From NCBI GenBank assembly GCA_002102555.1, contig MCFL01000022.1, forward strand, positions 354,342-418,341: 64,000 nt of DNA, in the 5' to 3' direction. The position numbers were made by a program, and so were the translations under genes. The notes under the pieces are model-generated. The model searched no databases. It saw nothing but the letters and a program-made list of their open reading frames with translations, and was not told where the DNA came from. This document shows, piece by piece, positions 57,501-64,000 of this stretch (position 1 is the first letter of the stretch; each line of letters starts with the position of its first letter). Source of the DNA: Catenaria anguillulae PL171 (lineage: Eukaryota; Blastocladiomycota; Blastocladiomycetes; Blastocladiales; Catenariaceae).

Positions 57501-58640
57501 GAAACAACATGAGTCTTCGAAAAAAATGACAGCAAAAGCGGGAAAAAATGGACGCACATCTTCCCGAGGCACAATTTGTTGGACAACTGCTTCAAAATCG
57601 GAATCGACGCAGAAAGGCGTTGGCGCGGATGCTTCTTCGTATTTGAGTCCCATGGGTTTCGACGGCGCTGCGGTGGCTTCCACCGCGGATGCGAGACCGG
57701 TTGTGTCGCCAGTGCGCAGCTTGAATGCCCAGGGAGCTGGTTGTCGCAACTGGTGCAGGTCAAAGCGCTCTTCGTGGGCATGCGCGGCCGCCTGAGCTGA
57801 TGCAACTTCGACAGCATCGTCTTCGTAAGCGTAATCAGCCAGAATGTCGTAAGGATCGATGGGGCTCAGCGGCCGTGCGGAAGGCGCGGGAGATGCAGCG
57901 GCATGTGGATGGAATGGCTGCACTCTGATCTGCTGAGCGTGTTGCTGTGGGGGTGTGGCTGGCAAAGGACACGACGGGGGTTGGGCAAATCCCGGCAGAA
58001 CTGCAGTCGCATCCGGAGTTGTGAAATGATGGTTCGACTGGAGGTTGCCTTGGGATCCAAATGTCTGGCGTTGAACCAACTGGTTGGCGACGGAAAGTGC
58101 GGTCAAGGACGTCGCGGACCCGGAACGGGAAAGATTGGGCAATCCAGGCAGTTGAGGCTGAATGGCGGGACGATACGACGATGAAGCGCTGGGGCTAAGC
58201 TGCGGCGAAAGCTGGGGGCGAGGTTGACGGGACTGCGATCGCGGTCGGGTTGGTGCACATGACGGCTGCTGCGCCGAAGGTGGACGATTATCGTGCTGCG
58301 GCTGCTGGTAAACGTTGGATGCATGGAAAGGCAAGGGTTGTCCATTGCGCAATGAGGGCGATGGCAAGGCATGTTGCTGAGACGTCGAGAAGGAGGACGC
58401 CGACAGCGATGATGACGATTGAGTTGGAGAAGGACGGATTATGTGCGAAGAGATGGAATCACGTTGTGGCGATGAGATCGACACGGCGGTCAGCCCGTCA
58501 CTGTTGACGCGTCTCACTGGCGATGGCGACGGCCTTCTACGCGAGACTGACGTCGACCGGCGAGGGGCGCAAGTCGGCGAGGTCGACTCAGCACGGGCAG
58601 TAGTGCGGATTCCGCGCTGTTGAACATCAAGCGTCGACAT
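54584..58640 (-). CDS. OPT-family oligopeptide transporter with long N-terminal extension
   Basis: Ten exons: 58640-57558, 57479-57328, 57291-57106, 57017-56150, 56048-55981, 55898-55564, 55477-55458, 55385-55165, 55099-54833 and 54748-54584, about 1,121 aa. Family marks are QQIVPRED followed by YPVTPSLTVRVFFLG; NPGPFTVKEHVLIGI; MVWPSVLPFVSLYSAFH; DIHCLLIDQYPEVPHW; HYMKIPPRHVFITQ; and GKRIPWKYVQGPLLF. OPT proteins are proton-coupled plasma-membrane (sometimes vacuolar) importers of tetra- and pentapeptides or metal chelates. The first about 335 residues are Ser/Pro/Gln-rich and disordered, far longer than usual. The exon lengths sum to one base short of a multiple of three. The break is in exon 4 near 56,950-56,995, after ELYY. 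Exon 7 is only 20 nt. Confidence 0.88.
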
Positions 58641-60133
58641 AGTCGGCGTTCCCTGAGGTCGGATCCAAACCAAGGACCGTACGTCAGCTGCCAGTGGCGG
58701 GTGTGAGTCAGGGATATGGGACTTGACGGACGTCGAGCTGCTATGTAGAAAGCGATGTGCAACTACTTGGCTTCAAACTCAACTCCAGAGACGGCAGGCA
58801 CGAGCTTTTAGTGGGCTTCGTGTTGCACGTTTGTCTTCCTGCGGACTCGGCACACGAGCGGCGCCGAGCATGGCAACAGAGGCGCGAAGTACATTGATAA
58901 GGTCCTTGGCCTGCTCACAACCAATTCGGGCCCACATGGACCCAATCTGCAACATCTTGCTGTGATGCCTTTAACGTAACCTGCCCATAGCTACCTACCC
59001 AGCCCTCTACCGTACCTGCATGCTGTGCGTGCATGCAAGCAACACCACAGCCATCCAAAGCAGAACTTGTCTCACTTTCGCGTGTGCTCCTTGCAAGCGG
59101 ATGATGTTTCAGCAGCCTGCCTTGTTACTTTGTCTCGCCCTCTTAACTGAACCTCGAGAACTCCCAGCGCTGCTGCACCGGTGCATTCTGTGGCGTGCGG
59201 CTGCGACTGCAAACTTTGCCGGGAGGCCTTGTTTTCCGGCCCTCGGTAATATACACCGGTACTTGTGAATGTTCGCACGCACGCCTGCGTAACGGTCACA
59301 CTGGATGAAACAATCTCTGCTTCGCTTTCCCTTGAGCTGCATGCTATAATAATGTATGGGAAAAACTTGGACAAGCTGCCGCTGCTATGGTGGAGGCAGG
59401 ACTACCCCTGGTGGAGCCGGTCAACTGGACTCTACCCATTCCTGATGTTCGGAGGGCATGAGTTCGCCGGAGAAAACTTTGAAATGAAACTACACTTTCA
59501 GTTTTGGGGTAACCGTTACGGGACCCGCTGCATTACAATCTCTGACTCAGCGGCTATTGAACCCATCTATTTTCGCATTTTTCCGAGGACACTCCGCATT
59601 CCTACCATGGCAATGCATAGGGGTGTCGACGGCGACCATGGATGAGTTTGCCCATCATGCCGATCCCCGACACGACCAGTACCTAGTAACGGAGGGCAAA
59701 TACTCATGATAACTCTCTCGGCAGTATTTGAGGACGCAATAGTCACATATGCGTGCAACGTGTTTTGGAACCACATGACGTTTGCCCAGTCTGTTGTCTC
59801 CTCGGCGGCCCACGCGGATCCGCGCCAACATCAAGCAGGATTTGTTTCGCCTCCCCGCGCCAAGAAGGTGGGTCGGTACGCACCTCCCTCGCCGGTATGG
59901 TATTGGGAGGCGCACTCAGTTGGCCACGCGCAAAGTAGCAGCCACCCGTTCATTTCCCCTCTCGAATTCCCTCTCGCTCAGTGCCCGTCTGCAGCCGTTC
60001 CCAACACGATGAGTCCCTCAAAGCTATAAATCTCAGTCGCCACCCGCACGGCCATGTTGGCTTTGGTTTCCTATCACCAGAACCATCGCTCCTCTTTCCA
60101 CACCAACCATTAACCACCCCAGACTTCGACGCC
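58641..60133. other. 1.5-kb region without a supported gene
   Basis: Contains the upstream region of the transporter gene and that of the small secreted protein. Open frames up to 126 codons exist but have no signal peptide, domain or splice support. A short conserved coding exon cannot be excluded. Confidence 0.45.
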
Positions 60134-60445
60134 ATGCACTCCCCCGCCGTTGCCCTTCTCGTTCTTGTCCTCGCTCTCGCCATTGCCGTTTCTGCGTTGC
60201 CCGCCGACAACCGCCCCAAGGCTGAAATCCTCGAGGCTGTTGCCGACGCCAGTATGTCTGATCCCCTCGCCTCATCACCAAAATTAATGTCTCACTTATC
60301 ATCCCCCGATGCCTCACTTGTCATTCCCAATGGCTTAGAGTCTCCGAAGGGCAAGTATGACGCTCAAAACCGCTGGGTCCCGTGCCGTTCCCGCTGCTAC
60401 TGGTTGGATGAGCGCTACATTTGCGAGAACCCGTGCTGGAACTAA
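60134..60445 (+). CDS. Small secreted cysteine-rich protein (74 aa)
   Basis: Two exons, 60134-60251 and 60339-60445; the 87-bp intron has GTATGT...CTTAG ends and keeps phase. The signal peptide is MHSPAVALLVLVLALAIAVSALP. A short acidic propeptide-like part (AEILEAVADAK) follows, and then a compact tail RWVPCRSRCYWLDERYICE ending NPCWN-stop. Four cysteines spaced C-x3-C...C-x3-C, with three Trp and two Tyr, suggest a two-disulfide miniprotein. Without the intron removed, a 104-aa form is also open. It is an effector-like or antimicrobial-like secreted peptide by appearance; no family is recognised. Confidence 0.6.
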   Translation: MHSPAVALLVLVLALAIAVSALPADNRPKAEILEAVADASMSDPLASSPKLMSHLSSPDASLVIPNGLESPKGKYDAQNRWVPCRSRCYWLDERYICENPCWN

Positions 60446-61767
60446 AAGTCGCTCGGCGCCAAGCACAAGTAGTCGTCCGTCAGTAGGCAGTCGCCAGATG
60501 ATGGAGAAGATGCAGCGTGTCGCTGATTGTTACATGTCATTGAAATAGAATAGGGGCCATTATAAATGTTGACCATGATTCCGGTGAGATTGCATGTTAC
60601 CGATGAGGCCATTCTGAGTCCATTTCCTGGCAGATCGTTAGTCAACATGTTTTCACGTCTGCTCGACAGCCTTGGAATCACACTTTTCCAATTACTCGAC
60701 AGCGGCACTGACTGGACAGATTGGCCACTGCCAGGTGTACCGTAACAGTTGCACCGACCTCGCATCAGCTGAGCACATGCGCAAAAAAGTCTCGATTCAA
60801 TAGGCGGCAACGGGCAGACTGCGTTCTGTGATACCTGAACATGACGTGAAGAATCGACACATGATGAACAAGCTAGGTTCCGCCGGCATCTTCTCCCACC
60901 ACAACACATGCATCACTTTCTGCGCAGAAATCTTCAACCCGGTTGCCCGCGACAGTTTGGACACCGATGTCTCATACTTAGCAAGGAGCGAAAGCTCACC
61001 AGTGCCGCCGATGCTCTCATGCGCTGCCGCCGGACGCCCGCCAGCACGGGCCAACTTTTCCAATCCAACACGCTCGGCCCAAGTCATTTTCATAAACTCG
61101 GCTATCGCGTCGGTCCGACAAACGTCCAATCGTTGGGTTGCGGTTGAAGAGTTACAGGCGATCCGTTGTAGAAACCGTACCTGTCTGCAAACGAATGAAA
61201 ATGGGGTGTGAGTGTAGATGTTTTATTTGAGGCGAGCAAGCAGTAAATGTCAATGTTCACGTACAACTCGCAGCCAAGCAATACCTAGTTCCGATCCCGA
61301 ATTGCCACGCTGGTCCAGCGGTTGACTGAGGACGGGCTCAAACATTTGGGCGTATGATTGGTTGCTACATACGAGGGCACTCATTCGACGACAGCCGGAA
61401 AGAATCAGTCGAAAAGTCAGTCGACCGCTGAGCGGACAAAGTCAAGAACCTGCAGATAGGGTACCATTCCCACAGTCGAACGCGGACATCGTAATCAAAG
61501 TGGGTGGGCAGACTGGAGTGAGCAGCTTGGTCGTGTTGCGCATTTGGTTGAAGCCAGGGAGGGCGAATGAGAAAAGGTTGGAGGCGGATGGATTTGTTGT
61601 GGCGATGTAAAGATACTTGTGTTTACAGTGTATGATACATGCTCGAATTGCAGTCGGCCTGAGCGATGTTCGATCAGTCAGCGAATGCGCGATCATGTCG
61701 CCGGGGTCCATGCGGAATTAAATCTCGCCGGTTTTATGTCCCAAAGGAATGAGAACCTACCGCAAAA
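60446..61767. other. 1.3-kb region without a resolved gene
   Basis: On the - strand, 61,620-61,442 reads as plausible protein (YLYIATTNPSASNLFSFALP, then LITMSAFDCGNGT) after a possible acceptor site, and 61,090-60,940 also has acceptable composition. I could not join them into a gene. The + strand has the upstream region of the repeat protein that starts at 61,768. Confidence 0.35.
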
Positions 61768-64000
61768 ATGTCTCAAGCACATGAACGAAATAGCATTGCC
61801 CACAGAAAGGCATCCCCGGACGTGGCCAGCCCGCCGCCGCCGACGCTCACGAGCGACCTGCTCGACCTCCTTTTGGCGCACATGATCCGCCGTACTGGTA
61901 TCGACTCTGCCTCGTCCGCATCCACCCGTCCGAGTCGCTTCCATCCGTCCGACGCATACTTAACCTCTCGCTACCGCCGCGATCCCATTCACACTGGCCG
62001 TCGCGTTTACGCCATTCTGTGCGTGAGCCCTTCGTCGGCGGCGATGCCCCTTGTCCGTCGCGCGGCACTGACGGTGGTTTGGTGGTACAACATGGATTTG
62101 GCGAGCCGTGATGGCCGCATTGACTTGCTCGACGAGCTCGTGGCCATGCGCCGTGCACACAATGCACCACTCGACTTTTCGCCCATGGCGATTGATTTGG
62201 CGGCGCAGATGGGTCATGCGGATGTTTTGCAGTGGTGGTTCAACGAGTCCAAGATGCCACTCGGCGCAAATTTGCACGCGCTGGATTTGGCCAGTGAAAC
62301 AGGGCACCGGCATGTGCTGGACTGGATTGAAATCATGGCAAAGGAAGGGAGGGCGATGGTTCGGGTGCAGTGGGATGAGCGCAGCGAGTGCTACTCGGGT
62401 CCGTCCTGGTCGCGGCCTGGTCAACTGGTCCTTTATTCACCCAACTTGCGTGGGCTCAAGCATGCCATTCAGACATCGTCGTTTGAGATTCTGGAATGGT
62501 GGCTGCCGGTGCTGCTCGACCGATTCCTGCAAGGGTACCCGCCCGATGTCATTGAGTGGATTGGTGCTGCCGATTTGCCTGTTGTTGAATGGTGGCATGC
62601 TCAAGACCCGAGTTTCCCGCTCGCGCCAGTGTTTGCTCGAGCGGCTCAGCACGGCCGACTCGATGCCATTGTTTGGATCATGGATCAGGGGCGAAGCATA
62701 CTCACCGACACTGACATTCACGTGGCGTTCATGTACGCCGTCAATGGGTCTGCTCGGCTACAGCTCCAAGTCATGCAATTGCTCTTTCCGCTTGTCGCAC
62801 CCACGTTACTCGAAAGGTTCTCACTGATCGACTCGCTCTGCCATGACCATCGATCGGGTCGATTGGCTGCACCGGTCCAAGTGTTTGAATGGTTCTTTGC
62901 AACTTTTCCGGAACAGACATTGCCCGGCTGCGAAGAAATGCTCATTTTCGCAACCCTTCACGGGCATATGGATTTGCTGGATTGGATTGTTGCCAACCAC
63001 GACCCACACTCGCGCAAGGTGTTGTCCTTGCTGGGGCAAGACGTGCAATTCTGGGACTCGTTCGTTGTTCCAGTTGAAGCAGGCTATGACCCACAAATGG
63101 TTGGCCGGACTGCTTACCGGCTTCGCACGGCGCTCACCGAAGCGTTTCACTTGGGATACGTTGAGGTATTGGAGTGGTGGTTCGGGTGTCTGGATCGGGA
63201 ACAAACTCGGCGCACATTGGCTGGCATGGGGATGACCGTGAATCGCACAATCGTGCATGAATGGACCTTGTCGCACTTCCGTGCCATGACCAGCGTTGCA
63301 TCGGCGACGGGCAAGTTGCCTTTGCTCAGCTTTATCTTCCGCAAATGTGGATACCATACCGAGATTCTCGTGGAAGCAGCGCTTTACGCGACAACAAGCA
63401 CTGTGCTCGATTGGTGGCAATCCAATGTTGCAATCAAGGATTTGACGATGTCCGACACTGCCTTGCGCCAGGTCGTGCGCCACGCGGTTTCCGATCTCAA
63501 TGTGGATGTCCTTGAATGGTGGTGCCGGAAATGGAATGGTGGGCCGCTGAACATGTCCGCGCTGTACGAAATGGATGAGCTGTTCGCGATCTCTCTCGCG
63601 GACTGGCCTATGTTGCAATGGTATTTGAGCATGGGCTATCCAGTGTTTCCCGAGGTTGGATTCCCATCCGTGTTGGTTGATGAGGCCATTGCTACCGGCG
63701 ATTGGCAAGGCCTCGAGTGGTGGTACCATGAGCTGGGCCGGACAGATTCCCAGCCGATGGACGGCGGATTGGCTTTGTATTCTCCGATCGTGCGGTCTCT
63801 ATTCCCGCGTTGAAATGGTGCCTTGAGCGATTGCCCAAGCAGCGACTGGACGAGGCGGCGATTTGGCGGGCATACCTCATGGCATGGAGAAGCATGCAGA
63901 CGGGGTTGATGCGTTACTGGATGATGCTTTCCCCAAGCGAGTGTCGCAAAGCGCACGAAATGGTTGAACGGAATGGCAAGATGGTTGAGCGCGGGGTCGT
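61768..64000 (+). CDS. Ankyrin-like 'EWW/DWW' repeat protein, runs off the right edge
   Basis: Starts MSQAHERNSIAHRKASPD. After a short F-box-like helical start (LTSDLLDLLLAHMIRRTG) it is a solenoid of degenerate ankyrin-type units of about 30-45 residues, each with a helix ending in paired tryptophans: ADVLQWWFNES, HVLDWIEIM, FEILEWWLPVL, DLLDWIVANH, VEVLEWWFGCL, STVLDWWQSN, VDVLEWWCRKW, QGLEWWYHELG. The main frame stops at 63,813, but the family-like sequence resumes at once in another frame (IPALKWCLERLPKQRLDEAA) and continues to the window end. One base missing near 63,793-63,795 would rejoin them. Such proteins are expanded in zoosporic fungi; the partners are unknown. Confidence 0.7.

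Overview
This is nuclear DNA of a eukaryotic microbe, most likely a zoosporic fungus of the Blastocladiomycota (Catenaria/Allomyces-like). The lineage is inferred from GC-rich coding DNA with short GT-AG introns (mostly 55-100 bp), class C GPCRs, F-box/ankyrin-like families and proteins rich in 'EWW/DWW' repeats. No species marker is present. There are no operons or CRISPR arrays, and I found no credible rRNA or tRNA gene.

Layout. 1-1.5 kb: the 3' part of an unrecognised gene with a broken frame. 1.9-8.2 kb (-): two tandem proteins with a linker-histone (H15) winged helix inside long disordered chains. 10.5-13.3 kb (+): class C GPCR A, convergent with a secreted beta-trefoil lectin (13.6-14.75 kb, -). 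16.0-18.2 kb (-): acetoacetyl-CoA synthetase, divergent from a PH-domain protein (18.8-21.4 kb, +). 21.6-22.3 kb (-): a GPI-anchored secreted protein. 22,935-30,952: a complete 8,018-bp P-superfamily DNA transposon with perfect 36-bp terminal repeats, an 8-bp target duplication, a transposase and two further genes. 31.3-32.5 kb (+): a second lectin. 33.0-33.4 kb (+): mitochondrial ribosomal protein bL34m. 33.8-53.4 kb: a large inverted duplication of a divergent F-box-like/GPCR pair, with a third F-box-like copy in the middle. Its right arm is split by a second complete DNA transposon (44,252-49,907; 21-bp terminal repeats, 9-bp target duplication). 54.6-58.6 kb (-): a ten-exon oligopeptide transporter. 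60.1-60.4 kb (+): a small secreted cysteine-rich protein. 61.8 kb to the right edge (+): an ankyrin-like 'WW' repeat protein that runs out of the window.

Themes. The host genes point to sensing and uptake: receptors with periplasmic-binding-type ectodomains and a C-terminal PH-like domain, secreted lectins, a GPI protein and a peptide transporter. Two unrelated DNA transposons have target duplications still exact, so both insertions look recent; one has broken a receptor gene. Many otherwise good genes carry one-base frame breaks, often in short G runs, so sequence error and true decay must be separated before any of them is called a pseudogene.
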